Below, in pieces: positions 33,613 through 44,906 of a DNA stretch of 64,000 bases. The notes beneath the pieces were generated by a model. It was not told where the DNA came from. It saw nothing but the letters and a program-made list of their open reading frames with translations, and searched no databases. Position numbers and translations under genes: made by a program. Source of the stretch: Talaromyces rugulosus (taxonomy: Eukaryota; Ascomycota; Eurotiomycetes; Eurotiales; Trichocomaceae); assembly GCF_013368755.1 (NCBI RefSeq), contig NC_049564.1, positions 1,682,001 to 1,746,000 on the forward strand, written 5' to 3'. Each line of letters opens with the position of its first letter. Within the stretch, counting starts at the first letter, position 1.

Positions 33613-35170
33613 ATGATGGATCGCCGCACAGGCGAGAGCCCCATGGACTTTGAATGGCAGACTCGCGCCCCCGGAGATGTCACTTCGCCTTTTTACCAGC
33701 TGGGCCTGCAGCACGAGCAAAAGAGACGTGAGAGCTCCGCCCTTGTTTAGCTATCGTCGAGACAACAAGCATCAAACTGACACTAAAAGTAGAAAACCAC
33801 AGCGCTTTCAGCTCTCCCAACAAACAACAATTCTCCTTTGCTCCACCACCTACACCCCAACAGCAACAGCAACAGCGCCCCGTGTCGCCGTCTCGCCCAA
33901 ATGCGATTTTCGGTAAACCAGCTTTTCAAACCCCTCGCAAGTTCGACACTGCTGCCGACTACTCCTCGGGCGCTGAAAATATGTCTTCACCAGAGAACAA
34001 CAACAATAACGGTGCCGATGAAGAAGACGAAGAAGACGAAGAAACGACCACCCCAGAACCCGTGCAGAAAAAGGAAAAACGAAACTCGCTTTTCGGTCTT
34101 TACGGCAGGTTTGCGCCGAGTCCAGGGCGCGGCGGTATTCCCAAAGTGACCAGACACACAACGGATCAAGCGCGACGAGTGCACAAACGGCGTCTGCGTG
34201 ATCGAGATTTAGATCGGCATTTGCGCAGGGATAGTGACTACGATATCTACGATAGCGACCGGCCGAGCAGCCGCGAGGGAAAACGCGGCAAGAAGAAAGA
34301 AATATCAGAGAAACAACAACAAACGGCACCCCAGCCATCGGTTTGGGCCAGGTTTTTTTCATTTTTGAATGAAAATCCAAACTTGCCCACGATTTTGTCG
34401 TATTGGCTGCAACTGGTCTGGAATATTGTCATTTTCTCGGTGGCTACGGCAGTGGTGCTGTCGTTTGTCTGGACGATCAAGACCGACATTGACCATGCGG
34501 CGGATTCGAAGCGATCCGAAATTCTGTCAGAGATCTTTACGTGCAGAGAACTCTACAACAAAAACCGATGCGGTGCCGAGGACCGCCCACCAGCCCTAAA
34601 TGATGTGTGCACAAACTGGGAACGTTGTATCGACCAGAATCCGACACGAGTTGCGCGGGCGACGGTCTCGGTGCAGACCATTTCGAAGATTATTTCTGGA
34701 TTCGTCGATACTATCAGCATGAAAGCATTTGTACGTCTTTTTTTTTCGTACCTTGAATATTGAATATTGCTAACATGGATTAGGCATTTTTCTTATTGAC
34801 CGTCACTACGCTGACATTCGTCAGCAACTGGTCCTTTGCCGCATTCCGCAACCAGTACAGCCAGAAAGAACAGCCGTATCCATACGCTGCTTCTCAGCCA
34901 CCGCCTCCTCCGCATTACCAAAATCCTCCCATTTCTTATCCAACCGGAAACCATTCATACCCCAACGAAAACCAATACCCTCTCGAGTATCCCAAGACCC
35001 CAGGCCGCAACGATAGCCCGGTACGCCAGCGCAGCTTTGAAGTCAAGCGAGACGAGCCTTTACTGCTAGAAGACACACCTTCACGTGCGGCCTTTGTGAC
35101 GGGGCGCACTCGTGACCGTGAGCAGCATTTGCATACTCCGAGTCCGTCGAAGAGGGATCGTTTTTGGTGA
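33613..35170 (+). CDS. brr6: nuclear envelope protein of the Brr6/Brl1 family
   Basis: Three exons (33613-33727, 33793-34730, 34784-35170; introns 65 and 53 bases) give 479 residues. The N-terminal half is disordered, with a Gln run, acidic DEEDEEDEE and Arg-rich KRRLRDRDLDRHLRRD stretches. The conserved domain begins near FLNENPNLPTILSYW. It has two membrane segments (NIVIFSVATAVVLSFVW; FFLLTVTTLTFVSNWSF) flanking a lumenal part with four cysteines (TCRELYNKNRCGAED; DVCTNWERC). This is the four-Cys disulfide pattern of the Brr6/Brl1 domain. These proteins sit in the nuclear envelope and support nuclear pore assembly and membrane lipid balance. A short Ser/Pro-rich tail follows. Most filamentous fungi have one member, so brr6 and brl1 cannot be told apart here. 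Confidence 0.9.
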
Positions 35171-35705
35171 TCATTCTTTTTTTTTTTTCCCTTCTGTTCT
35201 CTTCTTTGATGTCTTGACTGTGGCGGGTACACGCGAGCTTTAACTTTTGGAATTATTGTTATTGTATTGGTCATTTTGTTATTGACTGGATTATTAATTG
35301 GTTACTCTTCGACGACTGCGTGTCATGTATATATAGCCACTTGATTTAATTTGCATTGCATCGGTACGGCATCGATAATGGATATACGTTACACTCTATT
35401 CAATATCTAGTAGTTGGCAAGACGGTGCTTGGGTTTCAGTCGAATATTACAACTAGCTCCTCTTTGGGTAATTCTAGTCAATGTCGCATAGAACAATATG
35501 ACCAAAATGCCACTAGGGGTTCAGGTCGATATTCAAGACGGGGACGGTCGTAAGAAGCGGGGCCGAGGTTTACTGCTAATTTATACTTCGTGTCGTCAAC
35601 AGTCAACACTCAAGAGGACTGGTGCGGTCTTGACCGTGAGTGACTGGACAGGATAGATGCGCTGGAATAAAGAACTCCCTTTTTAATAAATTATTTCAAC
35701 ATCTA
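35171..35705. other. spacer between convergent genes
   Basis: These 535 bases begin with a poly-T run just after the brr6 stop. No gene or repeat is recognised. Confidence 0.5.
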
Positions 35706-36911
35706 TCAGTCCTGCACCCCAGGATCCATAATCCTAAACTCATCCAGACCAGAGTCTAGACTGGCAAGCGCGCCAATAGGCAAAGTCAAGAGTGGACTTG
35801 TATGGCCAAAGTCGACATTCATCAAAATCGGCAGCTCTTCGTTGCGGCATCGACCGACAATCACATCAAAAACTTCCTCTATCACACCAGCAAGCTCGTC
35901 CTGCATGCCGGCATCATATTTGTATCCTCGCCCGACAACCAGCCCGCTAATGTCATGCAATATGCCAGACAGAGCAAGATCGACAAGATTATTGCGGAAC
36001 TCGGATACAGAGTACGGGAGTTCCATATCATCGCCCATCGCAGACTCCAGAAAAAGGATTTTGCCTTTCCAGGAAGTAGGAGCGTAGTTAGTTGCTTGAA
36101 GTCGCACTACGCAAATGATAGTGCCTCCATATAAGTGTCCGGTAGCTCGACCTTTTCGGAGCCAGCGCCACGACGGCGATTCAACCACTTCGCGCGGTTT
36201 CTCTGACGCCTCATTACCAAAGAAGAAATCACTATGATCTACAGTGTAGATAGGTGATCGAGGAAGTGACCCCACCGGATTTCCCGCTTCAGTCAGCACG
36301 TGAAGAAAGTGGTCGATTGTGAATTGTATAGGCTTGGGGGAATCAGAGAAATCCGTTAGAACACTAGGTCCGTAGAATGTGCGTAAGCCGGTGCGCGATT
36401 GAATCGCATAATGGAGAAAGGTAGTGTCGCTGTAGCCGACAAATATCTTTGGATTTGATTTAATCAGGGAATAATCGAGAAAGGGAAGCATTTCGTTGGC
36501 ATGAGAGCCACCAATTGTGCAAATAATGGCGGCGATGCTATTATCGCGAAAGGCGGCATGGAGCTCGTCACATCGAGTTCGAACTGATTCTTTAATACTA
36601 GTGGGTGATGCCAAGCTCGTGAAAATGATCTGTACGTTGAAGCCTAGAGATTCTAGATAGGCCTTTCCTCGCGTAAGCGGGGTGGGTAGGATGTTATTGA
36701 GGCGTGCGGAGGGCGAGATAAATGCGATTGTATCCCCCTTTTTCAAAGCCTTGGGGATAATTGCGTCCATTTCTTCAAGCATTTGGCCACTGGGCAGATG
36801 AGGAAGGAATGGCTGAGATGTGACAAGAATAATAAGAAATCCTAGAATCCCACCAAGGGGGCCCGGTAAAAAAGCGACAACATCCCACCAATCCCGAATC
36901 GACCAAGTCAT
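35706..36911 (-). CDS. LD-carboxypeptidase family (peptidase S66) protein with N-terminal membrane segment
   Basis: This intronless frame encodes 401 residues. Residues about 11-35 form a hydrophobic segment (VVAFLPGPLGGILGFLIILV) that is not part of bacterial family members. The S66 fold follows: GDTIAFISPSA, AIICTIGGSHANEMLPFLDY, the nucleophile motif VGYSDTTFLHY (Ser161), and a C-terminal Glu/His part with FLESAMGDD and NVDFGHTSPLLTLPIGA. In bacteria S66 enzymes cut LD-peptide bonds of peptidoglycan or detoxify microcin C-like peptides (MccF). Fungi lack peptidoglycan, so a peptide-detoxifying or other amidase role is more likely. The absence of introns and the bacterial family suggest an old transfer from bacteria, an inference only. 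Confidence 0.87.
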   Translation of the reverse strand: MTWSIRDWWDVVAFLPGPLGGILGFLIILVTSQPFLPHLPSGQMLEEMDAIIPKALKKGDTIAFISPSARLNNILPTPLTRGKAYLESLGFNVQIIFTSLASPTSIKESVRTRCDELHAAFRDNSIAAIICTIGGSHANEMLPFLDYSLIKSNPKIFVGYSDTTFLHYAIQSRTGLRTFYGPSVLTDFSDSPKPIQFTIDHFLHVLTEAGNPVGSLPRSPIYTVDHSDFFFGNEASEKPREVVESPSWRWLRKGRATGHLYGGTIICVVRLQATNYAPTSWKGKILFLESAMGDDMELPYSVSEFRNNLVDLALSGILHDISGLVVGRGYKYDAGMQDELAGVIEEVFDVIVGRCRNEELPILMNVDFGHTSPLLTLPIGALASLDSGLDEFRIMDPGVQD

Positions 36912-37284
36912 GACTCGGACTGTTGGAACTTGGAAATACCAACATGAGACTAGATAACTTAATAAGCAGCCGTTTTAACAGATAATGGTACTGTTTTCAT
37001 TTTTTAGTCATGGTGTGATAAAATTATCTTTTACTAGTCACCAACAAGTCGTAATAGCTGCTAGAACATTGCATCTCTATATACATCGAAGCAATTCCTC
37101 GGAACTTGTAGTATGAGCTTTATGACTCGGAAAAAGAGGTCGTTTGTTTTTCTCTAAAGTGACCATCTCTTTCAAAGTGTCATGTTTCTCCTAGCTAGGA
37201 AGTCGCCCTACATGCCTACTCTTGTAAAGCAGTCCCTCTACTGGAAGATAATTTTTGAACATAGAGAGAGAATGCCATGACCAA
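36912..37284. other. spacer
   Basis: These 373 AT-rich bases lie between the S66 gene and the aminotransferase stop, both on the minus strand. No gene is seen. Confidence 0.5.
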
Positions 37285-38280
37285 TTAAGATACACTCTTC
37301 GCAACACCAGCAGCGTAGTCAATCTCGAAGGTGTATTTTGGATCGTAGTGGATATCCCAATAGGCGTCCCAGATCTGTTTCGTGATGGGACCAACCTTGC
37401 CATCTTTTACCGGGTTACCGTCAAGTTCCGTGATAGGCATGATACCGCCGGCAGTGGTACACATGAAAATCTCATCACAGTTGTAGGCTAGATCTGTCGG
37501 TACGTGCTCGATACGCACTAGAAAGCCTAGGGTTTTGGCGACATCGGCAACGCTCTTACGGGTGACGCCTTGTAGAACGCCATGCTCGGGCGTGAAGAGG
37601 ACGCCGTCTTTGACCAGAATGATATTGAAGCCGGCACCCTCTGTAAGATTCCCGTCCCCGTCTGTCAAGAAGGGGTGGACAGCACCGCGGTCGGCAGCCT
37701 CGAAAAGTCCACGATTAAAATCTCCCCATTGCAGGTTCTTCACAGTCGGATCAATAGACCCTGGAGAGATACGTCGCACTGTCCGAGCCACAATAGCCTT
37801 GCCGCCGGTGGGCTGGATCTCGGGGTCCATAACCCAGACAAAAGGCTGGACAAACATATAAAGGTTATTTTTTAAGACCTCACCCGGGGTGTGTCCGCGG
37901 ACACCCTTCAAACCGCGGGTCACGATAAGCTGAACAAAGGCATCGCGAATGCCACTTTTGGCCACCATCTCGACCAAGATCTTTTCGACTTCTTCGCGGG
38001 GTAGAGGAAGCTGCAGACGTATCTTCTTGCAGCTGGACTCTAGTCGATCCAGGTGATCTTTTAGGCGAAAGTAGCGACCGTCCCAGACCGACGGCACGTC
38101 GTAGGTTAGATCGCTGTGCATGAAGCCCTGATCCAGCAGCGGGACGCGAGCCTCGTCGAGGGGGACGAGCTCTCCCTGAACCCAGGCAATTCCCCTAGCA
38201 AATGGATTCTTGTCATATGTGGCTTCTAAGGTCGCCAGTCGGGCATGGTAGCCTGCGAAGACTTTCTCCATGGTAGCCAT
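37285..38280 (-). CDS. (R)-selective amine transaminase (class IV aminotransferase)
   Basis: This intronless frame encodes 331 residues. It has the fold-type IV PLP enzyme features: [20 protein letters not shown], then [15 protein letters not shown] and [15 protein letters not shown]. The PLP lysine is Lys181 in [15 protein letters not shown]; further motifs are [18 protein letters not shown] and [15 protein letters not shown]. These closely match the (R)-amine transaminases described from Aspergillus terreus, A. fumigatus and relatives, including the HSDLTYDV active-site stretch that separates them from branched-chain and D-amino-acid transaminases. Such enzymes move an amino group between (R)-amines and keto acids such as pyruvate. 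The natural substrate is not known. Two ATGs occur near the start (38280 and 38271); the first is used. Confidence 0.9.
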   Translation of the reverse strand: MATMEKVFAGYHARLATLEATYDKNPFARGIAWVQGELVPLDEARVPLLDQGFMHSDLTYDVPSVWDGRYFRLKDHLDRLESSCKKIRLQLPLPREEVEKILVEMVAKSGIRDAFVQLIVTRGLKGVRGHTPGEVLKNNLYMFVQPFVWVMDPEIQPTGGKAIVARTVRRISPGSIDPTVKNLQWGDFNRGLFEAADRGAVHPFLTDGDGNLTEGAGFNIILVKDGVLFTPEHGVLQGVTRKSVADVAKTLGFLVRIEHVPTDLAYNCDEIFMCTTAGGIMPITELDGNPVKDGKVGPITKQIWDAYWDIHYDPKYTFEIDYAAGVAKSVS

Positions 38281-40177
38281 GATGGGCGACTGGCTTTGGA
38301 TGGATGAGAGTTTGTAAGTGTTCTGCCAATTTGACCAGCCAGATGCTGGTGGTGCTTAATAAACATACAAGGATAATTCGAGTCAAATGACCATCGTCCA
38401 ATTAACTCACTCCTTTTGCTTTGCTATACAAACCCCTCTTTCAACAAATTGCCTTATTCGGTAATTCCTAATCGGGAAAAATAGCGAACTGAACCCCGCA
38501 TTCTTACGAAGCATCAAGGTGTGTCTAACTTCATTGCTATTGGACTGGAGATTTAACTGGTATAAATTGGCGAAAGTCTTGCTAAAATACCCCAAATCGT
38601 ACAAACCTAACCAACGTGGCGCTGCGTTGTCCAATGAGATACCACCTACGTCAGGGTGATGAGTTAGCAGGATTACCAGGGTTGGCGTAAGCCCTGAGTC
38701 GTAGCACTATAAATGTTAAGCACAATATTGAACTGCGAAGTAGGTTGACAATAGGAAAATTACAGTTTTCTTGTGGAAGCTATTCTGAACACTAAAACAG
38801 TTTCCTCGTAAGGTACTAGCAACATAGAACTATATGGTGTGCTTAGAATGTCATGCCTGCAGCTTCAATTCTTACAGGCGTTCTCGAGGGGAACTATTTC
38901 TAATATTACATAGCAAATCTTTAATTTTCGCCACATAATCGAGTGCCATGTCGTAGCTAGCATGGAAACCTGTGCTACCTGCACCATAGTTGTGAGCCAG
39001 TGCTTCGCTTCTGTCCGTCTATAACAGCTTTTTCTCTACAAACACGTCTGCCTCCTTCACGAGGAGGATGGATACCGACAAACTCACCTACATGTTGTCT
39101 TGTCGACGGAGCTTTTTAATCCAAAAATAGCTCCTGCTGCCTGTTTTTTGACTGCGTGTGAGACTGTTAAGCATTCGAGGGAGAGTGTAATAGACCCGTT
39201 GACTACTGTAGCGGGTGTAGTGTTAAGACGCGATACGACATGTTCGTTAAATTTAAAGTTGGCTCGACGAGCCAATATCTCTTTAGTTAGGTCTTATATT
39301 TTTGATTCAACGATACATTTTAATGCGCACAGACACTACAACATTGCACGAAGCGTCTTAAATATGATATAAATGTGTTTGATACTTCATACATCATGAT
39401 AGTATATGTATAATTTCAAAAACAGCAACAGAAACTTTGAATAATCTGCGAGTTTTATAAAAAAGGGTTGACACTTTATGGGGAAAAACTTGTAAGATGT
39501 AGCACTCAATATATTATAATAACCAATGAAAACAAACATAGAAAAAAATGTAAATTAGGGGAGGGGCAAGTCTCAGAATATTTGCACTGCCAAACAAATA
39601 CCAAACAGTGGGAATCGGTAGACCCGCCTGCTTGTCTGCGTATGACCGCGTATCATCATAGACTACCAGACCTGAGCCATCAGCCCCAACTAGAACGGTC
39701 AAGAGGTTGACCACCAGCAGAGGTAATAGGCTAGGCTGGAAAAATAGGGGGGATTGTCGAGGGCAGTGTTAATAATACAATACAAACTGTAAGTAACAAG
39801 GTGAGCTTTCCTTACTAGACACTGGCCGTACCGCTAGGGCTCGTGCCTGTGCTTTCAGGCTCTGCCTTGGCTTGCAGGTCTGTAGTCTGAAAAGAGAAAA
39901 GAAGGAGGAAGAAGGACAAAAAGGAGAGGATCATTTATATAGGTGGTAGGTAGGCCGTCGCGCTAATATCACCGCCTTAGTGAGGACGTGATTGGTTGAA
40001 TCGGGGCAAACTACAAAGAGTTAACCGGGTCCCTGACATGGGTTTCCTGTGTAACTCTGGGAGAAAGAGCGGAAATGTTTGCATGTATGGATATTCCCGA
40101 AAGAAAAGAATCGTTACATTTTATAAATACATGTGAATATGCAACTATCTATACAAATTTACATAATACATTTACAG
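38281..40177. other. 1.9 kb gene-poor AT-rich region
   Basis: No gene with recognisable domains is found. The region includes the 5' side of the transaminase and the 3' side of the trehalose synthase gene, plus an exon-like segment at 39815-39886 described separately. The short open frames (for example 39100-39372) look like chance. Confidence 0.5.
39815..39886 (-). other. exon-like segment, possible lost or alternative 3' exon of the trehalose synthase gene
   Basis: On the minus strand a strong polypyrimidine tract ending TTTTCAG (acceptor at 39887-39889) is followed by 23 open codons (TTDLQAKAEPESTGTSPSGT, then ASV) and TAG. The composition resembles a disordered protein tail. It lies about 290 bases past the annotated stop of the trehalose synthase gene, whose last codons read AGAQ then TAG. 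One extra G there would create a CAG/GTAGCT donor in the matching phase. This is inference from sequence only. Confidence 0.3.
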
Positions 40178-41849
40178 CTACTGTGCCCCTGCAGACAACT
40201 TTTCTACAAAATCATGGCCCCATTTAGCACTATACAAGTGTTAGCATACTGAAGTGTAGTAAGAAAATAACAACACACCTTGTATTCTCATCGATAAACC
40301 GCCGCAGCTTACCATACCTCTCCTTCCGTTCCTCCTTATTCATGAGTAGCGCTTTGTGTATCGATTGTGATATCTCCTTGGTATTAGCAGGATGGAACTT
40401 TATTATTCCATTGCCCATGAAAACGGATGCACCCGCAAATTCAGACAGCACAAGGACCCCGTTCCTTTGTTCCTGGCAGGCAACATACTCAAAGGCCACC
40501 AGGTTCATTCCATCACGACTAGAGGTGAGTAAGCAAACGTCTGCAATAGAGTACAAAGCGGCCAGCTCGCTAAAAGGGATCGATTTATGGAGGTAAATTA
40601 TTGGCGCGTAATCAGCGTGGCCTAGGCTCTCTGTTAGAAAGAAGCAAACGGACTTTTTTTTTCCTTACTGAATTTTCCGTTTATCTTGCCCACCTGGCAA
40701 CTAATCTGTGTTTCTAAGTCTTGATACTCCTTGACGTCTTCTCTACTCGGAACCGCAACTTGTATAAGTACGATTTTACCCTGCCAGTTTGGGTATTCGG
40801 TGAGAAATTGTTCGTAACCATGTAGTTTTTGAGTAAGACCCTTGATGTAGTCGAGTCGATCCACGCCGAGAATAACTTTTACATCCTTGTACCGCTCGCC
40901 CAGTTGTTGAATACGATCCTGGACGTCATCTTTCTTGAGCGTGTCTGTGAATTTCCCAGGGTCGATACCCACGGTGAATTTGCCGGTTCTCACTAATCGA
41001 TCTTTGAAGAAAATCATATGATCCTGAGGTTTTGCTCCCCTGTTCCTTATTAGTAGGCGCTCCATGAATCCCGAAATCATCATCACTCACAGCAGGTTGT
41101 GACAGCTCTCTGCGAAATTCATTCGATAGTCTTCAGTATGAAACCCAACTACAGTACTCGACAGCATACCCTGCAACAGATCCCTCGCTACAGGCAATAC
41201 CCGCAACGCTTCCGCCGCCGGAAAAGGCGTGTGAAGGGAGAATCCGATACAGGGGCTTCTACCCTTCCTTGTCATGCGTTCCCTCAGCATCTGAGGCAGC
41301 AACATCAAATGATAGTCATGCACCCAAATCATCTCACCGTTCTGCGCGGCTTCCGTGATATAATCTGCAAAGATCTCATTGACCTTTTTGTACGCGTTCC
41401 ATGGTTCTTCGTCAAAGGTTACTCCTGATTGATAGTGGAGGATGGGCCACAAGATGGAGTCTTTGCCAATCAGAATTTTTCTTTTCTTTTCTTTTTTTGT
41501 TTCAATCTATCATGAACTCACTGGAGAACCCATTATAATGGGCTTGGGCAAGCCGTTCATCGAGAAAGACGGGTACTGCGTTATGGGCTGACAGACTGCG
41601 TCTGATTTCTTCACGCTCTTCTGGCTCCTTGGGATTGAGTCCCGGCCATCCAAACCATTGGAAGGAGGTTGTTTTGGTAAGCCCCGACAATGAGGTGACC
41701 AACCCACCGCTCGAAATGCTCGACAGGTACGAACCATCTTCGCTCCGCTTGACAGAGAGAGGGAGTCGGTTGGAGACGACGATGAGATTGCGTTTCGTGC
41801 TGCTATTGCTGCTGCTGCTGCTGGCGTCGTTGACTTCTTTCGAGAACAT
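40178..41849 (-). CDS. tps1: alpha,alpha-trehalose-phosphate synthase (UDP-forming)
   Basis: Five exons (41849-41522, 41460-41091, 41039-40669, 40621-40279, 40229-40178; introns 61, 51, 47 and 49 bases) give 487 residues, the usual Tps1 size. GT20 motifs in order are NLIVVSNRLPLSV, GWPGLNP, GFSNSILWPILHYQ, MIWVHDYHLMLLP, GFSLHTPFP, VGFHTEDY, FTVGIDPGKF, VDRLDYIKGL, LTSSRDGMNLVAFEYVACQ and LSEFAGAS. The acceptor at 40622 was chosen among three because it gives the family spacing before YLHKSIPF. The enzyme joins UDP-glucose and glucose-6-phosphate into trehalose-6-phosphate, a stress protectant precursor and glycolysis regulator. The Ser-rich N-terminus and several family differences suggest a secondary Tps paralogue. 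The last exon is only 52 bases. Confidence 0.92.
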
Positions 41850-42171
41850 GTTCCGCCTTTATTTTTGGGTCGGTGTGAGAGTACGCAAGAGAGAGAGAAA
41901 GAGAGAAAAGGGGGGATGTAGACAGGCTTCGTTATCTATTATCTGCCTCAAGTACGACGTCACGGTGGCTGTCGGGTAGGCAATCTAGAGAATTTCAGTG
42001 TCTGGATGTGGCGTCTTGAACATTGTCTCATTATGAGCCAAAAATACATCATGAATACTATACGGGAGATTGAATAATCCGCCTTTTTAATCACCTATAT
42101 ACGTCATAATGAGAATTCTTGACATGTTTATTTGAGCTTGCTCTGCACTAATAATATTGAGGTTTAGCGTG
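41850..42171. other. spacer with purine-rich tract
   Basis: These 322 bases hold the tps1 promoter and leader (a GAGA-rich run at about 41890-41915 on the plus strand) and the 3' end of the next gene. No gene is seen. Confidence 0.5.
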
Positions 42172-44543
42172 TTACTGTTGCTTCTTTGCTTCCGGGCCTT
42201 GGTATGCCTTGATGATTGTAGTCCCGATGTGCAGCGACTCGCTCCAGTTTTTCTGTCGTCCCCAGAACTGATCAGATGGATGCGCTTCTTGGAGCGTGTG
42301 CGCGCGCGCGTCTTCCTCCAGGGAAGCATGAGTGATTTCGACAGTTTTGTCACCAATATCAGGCTTGGTTTGCGGCACACTGAGCGTGCCAAGGTAGCTC
42401 TTGCGTTGGAGAATCTTCTGGGTACGTTCTTGTCTGATGCTGGGCGTTTCGATCTTCGATATCGTTGCCTTTACTACGTAGCGTACGGCGAGATAGATAT
42501 GCTCTGCGAAGAAGATGGTCACCATAAGCATCCATCCTCGGATATCTGTCGGGTTGCCATCGGGCCCAAGGCCCTCGTTGCTGAACATGTATACCAAAGC
42601 CGAACTAGTGATGCTTCCAACCCAGGCAAGCAGCCCGAGTGTATCGAGCCAAGGGCCGATGGTGTCAGCTCGCTCTGGCACAGGACGTTTGAATTCCTTG
42701 CAAATCTTGAAAAAATCCGAGCGCAACTCTAGCCAATTATTAAAAAGAAACGAGACCGGAACCAGGGGCCACACTGTTGAAAACAGGGACAAGTACCCAA
42801 ACTGGATTACCATTTCTCGCAGATCATTCGTTACGTCGTATTCTGGTAGCTCCGCTTCGTTCCGAACCTTCTTGAGAAAGGCTACCTCGTCGGGATGATC
42901 GTCATATACCGGCGTGCTTTTATCGTTACCGTTGGCTTTCTCCTCTGAGTACTCCTTGTATTTGATCGCCAGTTTGCGCATGACGAATGGAACAACCGTT
43001 TCCATGCAAGTATTCACAATCTGCGCAGTTACCGCAAAGTAAATGACTTGTTTGCGTAGACGAGCTGGGTCTATTTTGAAGTCAACGTGGTTGATAGTCT
43101 TTTCATCTTCCTGAGACACGAATGGCCGCACTGTCACTCGGAACACATCCAGATACGGCACGATGGCACCGGCAAACGGAACGTAAACAAAAGCGGTCAA
43201 GAAAATCGCCAGGTAGGATGTGATAAAGTTGATGACTAGCATTTTCTGAATAAATGCCACATCGTGGTCTTCCTTGGTCTCGTAATTTTCGAGTTCCGTA
43301 AGTTTGGTGGCAACTTTGGTAAGAAGAGTGCTGGCGATAGGCAGGAGAGAAGATAGCAGAATCGTAGGAATGAAGACCTAGCCTGTTAGCAACGCCTGAT
43401 AGCGATAGCAACTAACTTACGAGGTATCCCTTCAGCGGGCCATTATACACTTCGGAAATGAAGATTTCGATCGCAAAACATGTTGCAATCACTGCACCCA
43501 GGGCGAGGATTGAGACAACCGCAAATGGAATTTGCAGCAGCTGAATTTGAAGTCGCCTAGTCCAGGGGAAAACTTGTAGCATCTCCCCAGTATCTTCATC
43601 TCGGATTTCGCTCTCTGGTTGGAAGTGCCTGTTCTTGGAGGACAAAACAGAGACTCCTCGGACTTGCCATCGAATTCCCAGGTCGATCTCTTGTCGTTTC
43701 CAGTACTCCACGAATACAACACACCAGATACAGTTGACAACGGCGTAAATTGGCGAGTAGTATCCCAAGATCAACCAAGAGGAGAATCCGAAAAGCGCAG
43801 GGAAAAGCAAGAACCGGAAATAAGACTGCAAAAACGCGAAATAGAACCCAATCTACTTCCTTGTCAGTTACTGAGAGAGAACATCCAGAATGTCGGGGTG
43901 GCTACCTTTTCTCCGAACTTGTCACGAATCTGATCCAGGTCCTCTCTGGTCAAGAGGGTCTTCTTGCTCCAGTCTCTCATCCAAGCCTGGTTTGTCTTGT
44001 CATCATGCAAGGGAAATATAGAGTCGACGTTCTTCCATTCGCCATGCTTTGGAGTGATGTTCGCGCCACCTTCCTCGACTGGCGCGGTCAGCATGTAGTT
44101 GATAGCCCGCAGACGCTCCGCGTCGGTCTGTGGCCCTGGGGAAGTTTCGCCATCGGGCTGGGTGTTTCTAAGCCCGTAAAGCCAGTCGCGAACACTGCGC
44201 AGGTTAGACAACAGATTTCCTCAGTTTCGTTTCTTTGTTCTGCATACCGTGAGGTGTGAGTAGCTCTATGCAGACTCTGCTCGGGAGCTCTGATAAAAAC
44301 CAACAACGTCGTCTTATCGCCTGGCCGGATTTCAGTGAGAAAGCCCGCGCCGGCCAAAGTCTGCAGCAGTTTATTCAGTTGCTCAATGGATCCTTCACGA
44401 TCTTCAACGTCGCAATGTCAGCTTTTGAGTGAAATTCCAGCTATACGACAGCGATTCTTACCAGAGGCACCAAACGAATAACGGATCACGTAGTCGGCGT
44501 CGTAGTTGCCCTGGGGCTCTTCATTGAACGAAGAAAAGGTCAT
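42172..44543 (-). CDS. TMEM16/anoctamin-Ist2 family membrane protein (probable Ca2+-dependent lipid scramblase)
   Basis: Five exons (44543-44462, 44401-44248, 44194-43906, 43852-43421, 43377-42172; introns 60, 53, 53 and 43 bases) give 720 residues, close to the fungal TMEM16 scramblases of Aspergillus and Nectria. The soluble N-terminus (MTFSSFNEEPQ; FLTEIRPGDKTTLLVFIRAP) is followed by about ten membrane segments. Family motifs include REDLDQIRDKFGEKIGFYFAF (split here: REDLDQIRDKFGEK / IGFYFAF), YYSPIYAVVNCIWCVVFVEYW, LREMVIQFGYLSLFS and FLFNNWLELRSDFFKI. Acidic residues in the last two correspond to the calcium-site helices of the family. Yeast Ist2 also tethers ER to plasma membrane. The C-terminal 80 residues are charged and cytosolic, without the long basic tail of yeast Ist2. 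Confidence 0.9.
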
Positions 44544-44906
44544 TGCCGCGACAATTTCCTCCTGGGGTCAAGCGACAAGGCCACCTCTGAGATAATAATG
44601 CACAATGACAGATAAAGATAAGCCAGACCGCCCCTTCAGTTAGCAGGGGAGGGGGAGCAGCTAGTTAACTTTCCAGGGAAGCTTTGTTGCGACGAGTCGC
44701 CAACATGGAAGACGTCATCCCGCGCGTCCTAGCGCCAGCCCGACAGGGTTAGCCCTACGTGGCCGCCAGATCTGATCGCCACCGCGATTGCATCGATCGA
44801 TGATGCTAACTTAATTGATTAATCGGTGTGAGAACAGATAACTGGAAATGAATATATAATGATATTTATTATTATAGACGTGGAACTTGTTTATTAAATT
44901 AATCAA
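44544..44906. other. spacer
   Basis: These 363 bases lie upstream of the TMEM16 gene and downstream of the acetyltransferase gene. No gene is recognised. Confidence 0.5.
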
